Source of the DNA: JBGTFE01 sp036403235
GTDB taxonomy: Bacteria > Acidobacteriota > Blastocatellia > Pyrinomonadales > Pyrinomonadaceae
Direction of reading: 5' to 3'
NCBI GenBank assembly: GCA_036403235.1
Contig: DASWRI010000079.1
Location: 1-46,942, forward strand
Length of the DNA stretch: 46,942 nt
A program made the position numbers and the translations under genes. Positions 40,463-46,942 of this stretch are shown here, in pieces. Positions within the stretch are counted from its first letter, which is position 1, and every line of letters starts with the position of its first letter. The notes below the pieces were generated by a model. That model was not told the origin of the DNA. It worked only from the letters and a program-made list of their open reading frames with translations, and did no database searches.

Positions 40463-40861
40463 TTAAGCCGCAATATAATTAAACTGCGCGTTGACGCGGG
40501 CCGACTGGATTCGGCTCGACGCGCTCAGATAATCGTAGACGACGTCGAGAGCCGCATTGGCTCGATTCAAATCATTTTCTCTGGTCTGGCCGCGCCAGCT
40601 CGCAAAATCCGAATTCAGCAGGCGGCTGGTGATAAAATCGTTGTTTCGATTTTGGCCGAACGTGCCGAGCGGCGGATTTTTGCTGACTTTATCGAGAAAT
40701 GAAAAGTTTGAAAATTTGCTGACCAGACTTTGAATGTCGCCAATCATTCCGGCATAATTTCCCGTCAGAAAATTAATGCCCAACGAGATAATCGGCGATA
40801 AAAAATCGAGTCCGACTTTGCTTAAAACGCTGCCGACCAATTTTCCCACAAATCCGAACAT
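40463..40861 (-). CDS. Small amphipathic T3SS protein of unknown role
   Basis: A 132-aa protein. The first 50 residues are amphipathic to hydrophobic (MFGFVGKLVGSVLSKVGLDF, LSPIISLGINFLTGNYAGMI), without a cleavable signal. The rest is polar and helical (RENDLNRANAALDVVYDYLS). Strong ribosome-binding site AGGAGG, directly behind a sigma-28 promoter and 15 bases upstream of the TPR chaperone-like gene. Position suggests a secreted component such as a minor translocator; no family recognised. Confidence 0.6.
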   Translation of the reverse strand: MFGFVGKLVGSVLSKVGLDFLSPIISLGINFLTGNYAGMIGDIQSLVSKFSNFSFLDKVSKNPPLGTFGQNRNNDFITSRLLNSDFASWRGQTRENDLNRANAALDVVYDYLSASSRIQSARVNAQFNYIAA

Positions 40862-40921
40862 AACTTTTTCCTCCTAATCCTGTTCCGTTGAGCTTTTTTA
40901 TTTTTTTCGCTCTTGTCTAAA

Positions 40922-40948
40922 TTATCGGCGAAGCGAAAAAAAAGTTTC
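40922..40948 (-). promoter_or_regulatory. Sigma-28-type promoter of the 132-aa/TPR/needle-like operon
   Basis: Minus strand GAAACTTT (40948-40941), 11 bases, GCCGATAA (40929-40922), 60 bases before the 132-aa gene start. Confidence 0.87.
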
Positions 40949-41033
40949 CTTGCAGGAAAAATTTCGCAGGGTTTGAAGATTTTGAATTTTGGAATGGTTT
41001 TGGCTTTTAATTTTTGCAAAGACCGAAAATCGT

Positions 41034-41858
41034 TTAAGCGTTATATTTTCTGCCGTCGTCGTTTGAAGATTGATTGAAAGTGTTGTCGGCGAGCAGCTCG
41101 TCGTCGGTTGAAGCGGATTCGATTCGGGAGGGATTATTTTCGCCCGATGGATTTTGATTTTCTGTGTCGGGAGCGAGCGAGGTGGTCAGAGACTGTAGAT
41201 TTATGCCGCGACCGCGCAAAATTCCGGCGAGCTCGTCCGTGTGTTTTTCGATTTGCGAGCGGACGCCTTCGTTAGCGACGAAAAATTCCACGCCGACCTG
41301 CGCCGCCGCGTCGGTCGTGATTTTCACGCGCAAGCCTTCGAGAACCGAGCGTTTGAGCTGCAAAACGATTTCGCGCCGCCCGCCGAGCGAGATTTGACTG
41401 CGAATGGTCGAGATTAATCTTTCCAAATCGGCGATGTGCAAAATCGAGCGCGCCGCGAAATTTTCGTTCAAATTTAAATGATTGACTCCGTCGCCGCCGA
41501 AATTGCTCTGCCCGCCGAAACTGCCGCCGCCCGAAAAAGATTCGTATTTTTCCGATTTGGCTTCGCCCGACGCATTTTCGGCGGCATCTTTGGCAGCTTG
41601 TTTTTTATCTTTTTTCCGGTCGTCGCCGCGGTCTCGATTTGTGTCGTCGCGCTGCTGGTTCGGTTTTTCAAGCTTGGCGGAGCTTTCCAGAAGATTGGCG
41701 AATTTTAAATCTTCCTTGATTGGCGAATCCGTCCGGCGCGGTTTATTTGCCGCTTCGGTCTGCTCGTTATACATCTGATGCAGTTTCGAAGCGCGCCGCG
41801 CGTCGTCGCGCTTATCGGCTTCGCGTGCCTCTTGCAGATAATCGGATTTGATTTTCAT
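41034..41858 (-). CDS. sctP: SctP/FliK-like substrate-specificity switch
   Basis: A 274-aa soluble protein. The N-terminal half is long, charged and disordered (DRGDDRKKDKKQAAKDAAEN) with a Gly-rich patch (GGGSFGGQSNFGGDG). Residues about 140-230 show the Flg_hook/FliK-C pattern (EIVLQLKRSVLEGLRVKITT, VGVEFFVANEGVRSQIEKHT, LRGRGINLQSLTTSL). FliK/SctP proteins measure needle length with an extended N-terminus and act on SctU through this C-terminal domain. Good ribosome-binding site GAGGTGA. The polar tail after the domain is longer than usual. Confidence 0.75.
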   Translation of the reverse strand: MKIKSDYLQEAREADKRDDARRASKLHQMYNEQTEAANKPRRTDSPIKEDLKFANLLESSAKLEKPNQQRDDTNRDRGDDRKKDKKQAAKDAAENASGEAKSEKYESFSGGGSFGGQSNFGGDGVNHLNLNENFAARSILHIADLERLISTIRSQISLGGRREIVLQLKRSVLEGLRVKITTDAAAQVGVEFFVANEGVRSQIEKHTDELAGILRGRGINLQSLTTSLAPDTENQNPSGENNPSRIESASTDDELLADNTFNQSSNDDGRKYNA

Positions 41859-41870
41859 CCAGTCACCTCA

Positions 41871-41889
41871 ATTTACAATCAATGTAAAT
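41871..41889. promoter_or_regulatory. Palindrome before sctP
   Basis: ATTTACA (41871-41877) and TGTAAAT (41883-41889), 5 bases apart, lie 12 bases before the sctP ATG. It could be an operator; no regulator identified. Confidence 0.35.
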
Positions 41890-41899
41890 CCTCAAATTT

Positions 41900-43075
41900 T
41901 TACAACAAACCGATTCCGAGAAATTTTTTCTTTCCTTCCTTCGAATTTTTCGCTCTTTCGCTCGCCTTGTCAGCCCATTTTCGCACCAGCTGCCGATTAA
42001 TGGTCGTGCCCTGCTGGTCGAGAATCAGAGATTTTTCAAACGCTTCGGAAGCGGCTTGAAATTCGTTCAGCTCAAATAAAGCCGAGCCGAGCTTGAAAAA
42101 GCCGACGGCCGAGTTCGGGTTGATTTCGGTCGCTTTCCGAAAAGCTTGCTGCGCGCTCAGAAGTTGTTTCAAACCGATATAATTATCGCCGATTGCAATA
42201 TAAATATCCGCCGTCGGATTAGTTTTCGAAAGCGTCGTCAGTTTATCGAGCGAAGCCTGCCATTTCTTTCGCACGGTCAGCTTTTTTGCTTCGTTAAGCT
42301 CGGCGTCATACGGCGAAATCGGCGTATTGGCCGAGACGTTCGGTTGATTGTTCTGCGTGTTTCCCGTCTGATTGTTTGAAGCGACGACGCCGTTTCCGCC
42401 GGAAAGTCCGATACGCGCCGCGTCTTTGTAATATTCCTGCGCGCTTTTGGTTTTGCCCTGCGCCGTCATCGCGTCACCGAGACCTTTGTAGGCAAGCGCG
42501 AAATTTTTATCGGTTTTGACGGCTTTTTCAAAAGCGTTTTCCGCTTCGTTCGGCTGTTTCGTCGCCAGATAAACTTTTCCGATTCCGTATTGCGGCAGAG
42601 CCGAATTGGGAAGCGCGTCGGAAGCGGCGTTAAATTGTATCAGCGCGCTCGAAAAATCTCCGCGCAAAAAAGCGAGCTGTCCCTGCGCGACAAAAAGCTG
42701 CGCTTTCATCGTCGCGTCGCCCGGATTGGTCTGCATCGCCGCGTTTGTCTGCGTGACGACGCTTTCCCAATCTTTGGCCGTAACGCTCTCGGATTGCTGA
42801 AAATCCATAAAACGCTTGAAAATTTCGGCGGGAGTCTGCACGACAACCGGCTGTGTCGTTACCGGAGTATTAGTGGGAGTCGTCGGATTTTTTGTCTTTT
42901 TGACAATTTTTACGGGCTTTTTCTTCGCCTGGAGGGGTTTTGCGATTTTCTTCGGAGTCGTCTTCGGCGTTTGCAAATCGTCATTGATTTTTTGCGCTGA
43001 CATTTCTTGCGCCGCAAAGCCCGACAAGGCTAAAAAGACGATTATTTTCGCTGCTTTGCTGCAAAACATTTTCAT
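41900..43075 (-). CDS. Exported TPR protein
   Basis: A 391-aa protein with a signal peptide (CSKAAKIIVFLALSGFAAQE, cleavage probably after MSA), then a Lys/Pro/Thr-rich linker and seven or more TPR units (AQGQLAFLRGDFSSALIQFN, KVYLATKQPNEAENAFEKAV, AFRKATEINPNSAVGFFKLG). It ends in SKEGKKKFLGIGLL. ATG 43075 with AGAGG upstream fixes the start, well inside a longer open frame. Periplasmic or lipid-surface assembly factor is possible; placed between sctP and the FGE-like gene. Confidence 0.8.
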   Translation of the reverse strand: MKMFCSKAAKIIVFLALSGFAAQEMSAQKINDDLQTPKTTPKKIAKPLQAKKKPVKIVKKTKNPTTPTNTPVTTQPVVVQTPAEIFKRFMDFQQSESVTAKDWESVVTQTNAAMQTNPGDATMKAQLFVAQGQLAFLRGDFSSALIQFNAASDALPNSALPQYGIGKVYLATKQPNEAENAFEKAVKTDKNFALAYKGLGDAMTAQGKTKSAQEYYKDAARIGLSGGNGVVASNNQTGNTQNNQPNVSANTPISPYDAELNEAKKLTVRKKWQASLDKLTTLSKTNPTADIYIAIGDNYIGLKQLLSAQQAFRKATEINPNSAVGFFKLGSALFELNEFQAASEAFEKSLILDQQGTTINRQLVRKWADKASERAKNSKEGKKKFLGIGLL

Positions 43076-43137
43076 AAAAAAACCTCTTTGAAAATTTGTG
43101 ATGCTGTTTTCAAATCTACGTTTGCTTTTATAAATTT

Positions 43138-44028
43138 CTATTTTCTGATTATAACATAGCGAAATCCGAGCGTATCCGAGCCCCGGTCTTCGGGCCGCGA
43201 CGCGCGCGCTGCGACGGTCAGGTATTTTCTTTCTTCCCTGGCCGAGCCGCCCTTGATGATGCGCTGTTTCGCTTTTCCGAAAAGTATCGGCCTGCCGAAT
43301 TCGTCCGACGCCAAATCGCTTGTCCATTCCCACACGTTGCCAATCATTTCATACGCGCCCGACGGCGAACGACCGGCGGGAAAGCTTCTGACGGGCAGAA
43401 TTTTTCCGTTCGTCTCCGCGCTTGCTGCGGCGTCGTCTTTCCACTCGGCGCCCCACGGATATTGATTTTCCGTATTTCCGCGCGCCGCGAGCGTCCATTC
43501 GGCTTCGTTCGGCAAACGAACGGTCGCGCCGATTTGTTTCGAGAGCCATTCGCAGTAAGCCGTCGCATCCGTCCACGTCACGCCGACGACCGGCTCTTTT
43601 CCCGTTCCCGGCGGAAAGCGCCCGTCCTTCCAGTAGGCGGGCGCTTTATAATTTGCGGCTTCGACAAAAGCGGCATATTCCTCGTTGCTGACTTCGGTTT
43701 CGCCGATTGAAAAATCGGAAACGGCGACGCGGCGCAAAGGCAGTTTTGTGTCGCCGCCGCCGAGCGTAACTTCGCCGCCCGCGACGGCCGCCTCGCCAGC
43801 CGGAGCTTTTTTCGGCTCGGGCGTCGGCGAAGGCGTCGGCGCGGCTTCGTTTGAATTTGCGGCATTCACGGCCGGATTCTGATTGCTGACCTGGATTGTC
43901 GTTTTTGAATTATCGTTGTAGCGGCGAGGATTTGTGCCGAAAAAATACCAGAACGTCGCGCCCAGAAAAAACGCGGCGGCGAAGCAGATTATTCCGGCAA
44001 CCGTAAATGGAAGCAAACGCGACTGCAT
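43138..44028 (-). CDS. Membrane-anchored FGE-sulfatase-domain protein
   Basis: A 296-aa protein. One N-terminal TM (LLPFTVAGIICFAAAFFLGA) is followed by a Pro/Ala linker. From about residue 85 there is the formylglycine-generating-enzyme-like fold: FSIGETEVSNEEYAAFVEA, PVVGVTWTDATAYCEWLSKQ, RLPNEAEWTLAARG, YEMIGNVWEWTSD and DTLGFRYVI. The copper-binding Cys pair of true FGE is not seen, so a non-catalytic binding or assembly role is likely. Start at ATG 44028, directly before the TM. Confidence 0.82.
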   Translation of the reverse strand: MQSRLLPFTVAGIICFAAAFFLGATFWYFFGTNPRRYNDNSKTTIQVSNQNPAVNAANSNEAAPTPSPTPEPKKAPAGEAAVAGGEVTLGGGDTKLPLRRVAVSDFSIGETEVSNEEYAAFVEAANYKAPAYWKDGRFPPGTGKEPVVGVTWTDATAYCEWLSKQIGATVRLPNEAEWTLAARGNTENQYPWGAEWKDDAAASAETNGKILPVRSFPAGRSPSGAYEMIGNVWEWTSDLASDEFGRPILFGKAKQRIIKGGSAREERKYLTVAARASRPEDRGSDTLGFRYVIIRK

Positions 44029-44075
44029 AAGATATATGTTACCGAAGAATTTTTCTGCATACAAACCCGGTGATT

Positions 44076-44780
44076 TTAACCCGAATCCAGAATTCCGCGC
44101 TCGCGCAGAGCCTGCTGCAAATGTTTGATGGCGCGGGCGTGCAGACGCGAAACCCACGATTTGGTGACTCCCATTTCCTGCGCCAAATCCTTCATCATGG
44201 AATTTTTGAAATACAATTTTTTCAAAAGTAAGGCTTCGTCCTCGTTCATTTCGTCGAGCGTTTCGCGAATTTTTTCGAGCAGCTCGCGCGTTTCAAAATC
44301 GGCGGCGCTTTCCGCGTTTTCGTCTTTTAATTCATCCGCGTCGGCGTCGTCAATCGACAGAAAATAAATCGGAATCAAAGCGTCGATTAAAGTTTCGACC
44401 GACTTGATTTCGTCGTCGGCCGCGGCGCCGGCATCGCTCGTCGAGTCGTCAATTTCGCTCGTCAAAACATCGTTTGCGTGCGCCGCAAAGCGAACCCGGC
44501 GCGAGCGCGTTATGACGCCCATTTCGCGCAAACCGTCGTAAATCGCGCCTTTGATTCGATAATGCGCGAAAGTCGAAAAATTGTATCCGCGCGAAGCGTC
44601 AAAACGCTCGCTCGCCTCGATTAGACCGAGCTGTCCGTAGGCGACGAGGTCTTCCATATCCGTTTGAAACGGAAAGCTGAGCGAGATTTTTTTTGCCAGA
44701 TGAAAAACCATCGGCTTGTGTTTTTCAATCAAAAAGTCTCGCTCGACCTGATTTTTTTTCGCCTGCCAATCGCTTTTCAT
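44076..44780 (-). CDS. fliA: Sigma-28 (FliA-type) RNA polymerase sigma factor
   Basis: A 234-aa sigma-70-family factor of the FliA/SigD/WhiG group. Region 2: MEDLVAYGQLGLIEASERFD and GYNFSTFAHYRIKGAIYDGL, then REMGVITRSRR, the FliA-like start of region 3. A long acidic insertion follows (DDADADELKDENAE). Region 4 has the helix-turn-helix MKDLAQEMGVTKSWVSRLHA. It sits inside the T3SS locus, and six matching promoters occur in the same 20 kb. I infer it drives late T3SS genes. The symbol fliA denotes the family; no flagellar genes are in the window. Its own promoter looks sigma-70 type. Confidence 0.92.
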   Translation of the reverse strand: MKSDWQAKKNQVERDFLIEKHKPMVFHLAKKISLSFPFQTDMEDLVAYGQLGLIEASERFDASRGYNFSTFAHYRIKGAIYDGLREMGVITRSRRVRFAAHANDVLTSEIDDSTSDAGAAADDEIKSVETLIDALIPIYFLSIDDADADELKDENAESAADFETRELLEKIRETLDEMNEDEALLLKKLYFKNSMMKDLAQEMGVTKSWVSRLHARAIKHLQQALRERGILDSG

Positions 44781-44835
44781 CTTTTGAGCCGTCGCGGGAA
44801 ATTTCCGCCTCTAATCGTCTAAAAAATTTAATTGA

Positions 44836-44864
44836 ATTATATCAGATACGTAAAGCTTTTTACA
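44836..44864 (-). promoter_or_regulatory. Possible sigma-70 promoter of the sigma-28 gene
   Basis: Minus strand TATAAT (44841-44836) with TGTAAA 17 bases upstream (44864-44859); TTGATG lies slightly further at 20 bases. Only the -10 is strong. No sigma-28 site precedes this gene. Confidence 0.4.
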
Positions 44865-44887
44865 TCAAAACTTAAAAGCAAAAAACA

Positions 44888-44945
44888 AAGTCCGGAGTTG
44901 AAATTTTAATCCTTAACCAAGATTAAAATTTTAGCTCCGAACTTT
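44888..44945 (-). terminator. Large terminator hairpin
   Basis: Arms of 25 bases (44888-44912 and 44921-44945) pair with few mismatches. On the minus strand they are followed by a T-rich tract, ending the rod/transglycosylase operon. The hairpin separates it from the sigma gene. Confidence 0.75.
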
Positions 44946-44962
44946 TTCTTTGCCGGGGTAGG

Positions 44963-46054
44963 CTAAGCTTTTACGCGCCCGACAATCTGCGTCGGGTAAT
45001 TGCCGATTTCAACATATTTTTGCGCCGCAATCGCCGGAAAAAATCTGGCGGCGGCCTGCCCGAGCGGCGAACCTGTCCCGCCGGATTTCAAATTTTCCCA
45101 GTTTGAAGCGTAATTTCGCGCAAAGCGCACGACATCTTCGCCGACGAGTCCCTGAGCGCGCGCTTTTGAAACGCCGATTCGGTAAGCGTTTCCCATCGCC
45201 AGCGAGACGGTCGCTTCGCCGCCGTTATAAGCGGCCAGCACGAACTTCCAGAAATTTGTTCCGGTCGGCTGACCGTATTTGGCAAACGCGATTTCGCCGA
45301 GACGTTTGGCTTTTATATTCAAAAGCCGCGCTGCGCCCGGAATGGCTTTGCCCGGATTTAATCTTTCGTCGGTTGCGCTTCCGGCAATCCCGACGCTTAA
45401 GCCGACTTCACGCGCGGCGGTGCGGCCGAATTGAGCGATGCCGGCATAACCGTATTTGTTAATCACCGCCGGGCGAAAATTCGATTCCTGCGCGAGCAGA
45501 CTTTTCAAAATCTGCGGCGAAAGTCCCGGACACCATTCGACCGAGCGCGCGATTACTTCGTCGTAAAGATTCGTTCCGACGCCGCTTATCGGCAGATTTT
45601 TTACTTTCGACTGCGACGCGCGCTCAAACGCGCTTTCGACTTCGCCTGCGCCGACGATTTCGGCATTCTGCAAATTTGCGCCTAAAATATTTCCGACTTC
45701 GTTGAGCGTCGGATGAACGAGCAACGCGCTGATTGAATTCCATTCGTCGAGCATTTCCGGCTGATTCGCCAGCGATTTCCCCAATAATTCGGGATGCCGC
45801 GCGTAGAAAATCAAATCGGTCAGCTTAAACGGTTCGGTTTCTCCGGTTTGAATCGCGCGCACAAGGGTTTTCAGTTCTTCGAAAGTCTGCTCGCGCGAAG
45901 CGTCGTCGCTCCATAAACCTTTCGTTTTCGATTCGGTTTTTTTAACTTTTTCGGCGACGACAAAATTTTGGCGCGCATTTTGAACTTCGTCGCGTTTGAG
46001 CGAGCCCTGATTCTCCGCCCGGTTTGAATAATTATTTATTCTTTCGATGCCCAT
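44963..46054 (-). CDS. Lytic transglycosylase (SLT domain), probable T3SS-linked
   Basis: A 363-aa protein. The SLT catalytic core at about 175-300 has the active Glu190 in LLAQESNF, then GYAGIAQFGRTAAREVGL, LNPGKAIPGAARLLNIKAKR and AAYNGGEATVSLA. There is no Sec signal; the N-terminus is polar (MGIERINNYSNRAENQGSLK). It may reach the periplasm through the T3SS itself to open peptidoglycan for the rod and needle. It lies 19 bases after the SctI-like gene in a sigma-28-driven operon. Confidence 0.85.
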   Translation of the reverse strand: MGIERINNYSNRAENQGSLKRDEVQNARQNFVVAEKVKKTESKTKGLWSDDASREQTFEELKTLVRAIQTGETEPFKLTDLIFYARHPELLGKSLANQPEMLDEWNSISALLVHPTLNEVGNILGANLQNAEIVGAGEVESAFERASQSKVKNLPISGVGTNLYDEVIARSVEWCPGLSPQILKSLLAQESNFRPAVINKYGYAGIAQFGRTAAREVGLSVGIAGSATDERLNPGKAIPGAARLLNIKAKRLGEIAFAKYGQPTGTNFWKFVLAAYNGGEATVSLAMGNAYRIGVSKARAQGLVGEDVVRFARNYASNWENLKSGGTGSPLGQAAARFFPAIAAQKYVEIGNYPTQIVGRVKA

Positions 46055-46073
46055 ACGTCCAGTTTCTCCGAAA

Positions 46074-46616
46074 TCAAACGTTTGTGTTCAAAATCGTCTT
46101 CACGCCGCCCGTCATCTGGTCGATTACTTTGCTCAAAACATCGATGTGCTGCGAAACCTGATAAAGCCGCGCCTGAAGGCCGAGAAGCTCGCCCTGCGAC
46201 AATTCCTTGTCCGAGCGCATGACGTTTTCTAATTTGAGCCATTCGTCTTCGACTCCCGAAAAACGTCCCTGCACGTTTTGTCCCTGCGGCATGCTGCCGA
46301 CCGACGAAACGGCTTGATTGAGGACGTTCTTAAAATTGCTCATTCTGGTTTTCGTATCCAGATATTCGGGGAAAATCGCCGTCACTTTCGGCACGCCGTC
46401 GGGCAGCTGCCGGTAGCGCTGCATCAAATCGACGCGCATATTTTCCAGCCGCGAATCAGGTATCTGGTTTGTCTGACCGGTTGTTTGCCCGCTGCTTTGC
46501 TGAAGAACATTTTCAAATTTTTGATTGTTCTGCGTTTGCTGGAGCATCTGCTTTTGAGCGCCCAACTCATTTCCGCCAAACTGTTTTTGTATCGCCCCGG
46601 CAACTAAATCACCCAT
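46074..46616 (-). CDS. sctI: SctI-like inner rod protein
   Basis: A 180-aa polar, Gln-rich protein. Its C-terminus (QGELLGLQARLYQVSQHIDV, LSKVIDQMTGGVKTILNTNV) matches the inner-rod pattern of YscI (LMLMQWSLIRITIQEELIAK then M..NVETL): L-x-x-Q, an alternating helix, a Lys before V/A, and a final V-x-T-hydrophobic. It is longer than typical SctI (100-140 aa). ATG 46616 was chosen over an upstream TTG. Behind a sigma-28 promoter and before the transglycosylase. Assignment is by pattern. Confidence 0.6.
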   Translation of the reverse strand: MGDLVAGAIQKQFGGNELGAQKQMLQQTQNNQKFENVLQQSSGQTTGQTNQIPDSRLENMRVDLMQRYRQLPDGVPKVTAIFPEYLDTKTRMSNFKNVLNQAVSSVGSMPQGQNVQGRFSGVEDEWLKLENVMRSDKELSQGELLGLQARLYQVSQHIDVLSKVIDQMTGGVKTILNTNV

Positions 46617-46655
46617 TTTCCTGCACCTCACAAACAAATCTCACTCTATCGAAAG

Positions 46656-46682
46656 TTATCGGCAATTTCGCAAAAAAGTTTC
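46656..46682 (-). promoter_or_regulatory. Sigma-28-type promoter of the SctI-like/transglycosylase operon
   Basis: Minus strand GAAACTTT (46682-46675), 11 bases, GCCGATAA (46663-46656), 39 bases before the start codon. Confidence 0.87.
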
Positions 46683-46826
46683 CTGTTCAAACGACAATTT
46701 TCCATATTTTTACGATTTATGGTTGTATCCGGTCGATTTTCCGAGCGACCTTTATTAGATAAAATCTTCTGCTTGCACTGAAACTTCGGCCGGAACTATA
46801 AAAATCCCGGTTTTTTTTATTTTCGG

Positions 46827-46853
46827 GAAACTTTTTTTGAGCGTTGCCGATAA
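46827..46853 (+). promoter_or_regulatory. Sigma-28-type promoter directed out of the window
   Basis: GAAACTTT (46827-46834), 11 bases, GCCGATAA (46846-46853), divergent from the SctI promoter. No start codon with a ribosome-binding site follows before the window ends. Confidence 0.87.
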
Positions 46854-46859
46854 CTTTCC

Positions 46860-46942
46860 AAAAGGACGAACGGATTCGCTCGGAAGGTAGAAAAGAGCGA
46901 AGAAAAAGCGGGCTGAACTAAAAGGGGTGTTCAGCCCGCTTT
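46860..46942 (+). ncRNA. Possible short sigma-28-dependent RNA or attenuator
   Basis: Transcription from the promoter at 46827-46853 should begin near 46860. Only about 48 bases later a GC-rich perfect 11-bp hairpin starts (GCGGGCTGAAC 46908-46918, GTTCAGCCCGC 46929-46939, loop TAAAAGGGGT), followed by T's at the window edge. The result would be an ~85-nt RNA or an attenuated leader. The hairpin also has a T-rich tract on the minus strand, so it could equally be the terminator of a convergent gene beyond the window. Confidence 0.4.

Noticed and set aside
44076..44780. Reading the locus as a flagellar cluster because of the FliA-type sigma factor
   Set aside because: SctV resembles the non-flagellar form, SctP, SctI and chaperone-like genes fit a T3SS, and no flagellar structural genes are present.
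1..46942. tRNA, rRNA or known riboswitch
   Set aside because: I looked through the intergenic regions and saw no tRNA cloverleaf, rRNA segment or recognised riboswitch; a covariance-model search would settle it.

Overview
The window reads like a chromosomal piece of an Acidobacteriota genome, probably of the Blastocatellia/Pyrinomonadales type. The basis is an acidobacterial-style VWFA protein, a secreted protein with a carboxypeptidase-regulatory-like domain, a zinc-ribbon/Gly-rich/TonB-C protein, intergenic hairpin repeat families and a moderate base composition. This assignment is inference; there is no rRNA or tRNA in the window.

Positions 1-22,000 are housekeeping and accessory. In order they hold a secreted protein, a small conserved protein, a relic of a type ISP restriction enzyme next to a 21-bp-period repeat array, a HAD phosphatase, aconitase (acnA), an NRAMP-fold transporter with an MscS-cNMP channel, a TonB-like protein, and a catalytically degenerate M16 peptidase with UbiE/MenG. 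A peptide-type ABC transporter (two DppB/C permeases and an exporter-type ATPase) then runs into the 5-oxoprolinase genes pxpB-pxpC-pxpA and an NRAMP-like transporter. A VWFA protein closes this half.

Positions 22,022-46,942 hold a non-flagellar type III secretion system (T3SS) that does not match the standard layouts. Recognisable core parts are the SctN ATPase, SctU, SctV, SctS, SctT, a SctO-like stalk, a SctP-like substrate-specificity switch and a SctI-like rod protein. Candidates are an FHA/TM protein (SctD-like), two small proteins with a shared needle-like C-terminus, three TPR proteins resembling class II chaperones, a lytic transglycosylase, and two large hydrophobic secreted/translocator candidates. 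Each of the two large proteins lies close to a DUF1795 (DcrB/Eag-type) protein. No SctR, SctJ, SctC, SctQ or SctL is visible; they may lie to the right of the window or elsewhere.

The strongest new signal is regulatory. The locus encodes a FliA/sigma-28-type sigma factor (44076-44780), and six sites in the locus match the sigma-28 promoter consensus: GAAACTTT, exactly 11 nt, then GCCGATAA (one site has CCCGATAA). They precede the SctI-like gene, the 132-aa gene, the 118-aa needle-like/SctU operon, the 165-aa/675-aa operon, the 449-aa operon, and a possible ~85-nt transcript at the right edge. This looks like a self-contained sigma-28 regulon driving the late (rod, needle, substrate) genes of a T3SS.

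A segment between sctN and the T3SS genes carries a second 21-bp-period array, a gene with foreign codon use, and an integron attC-like sequence followed by a perfect 18-bp inverted repeat.
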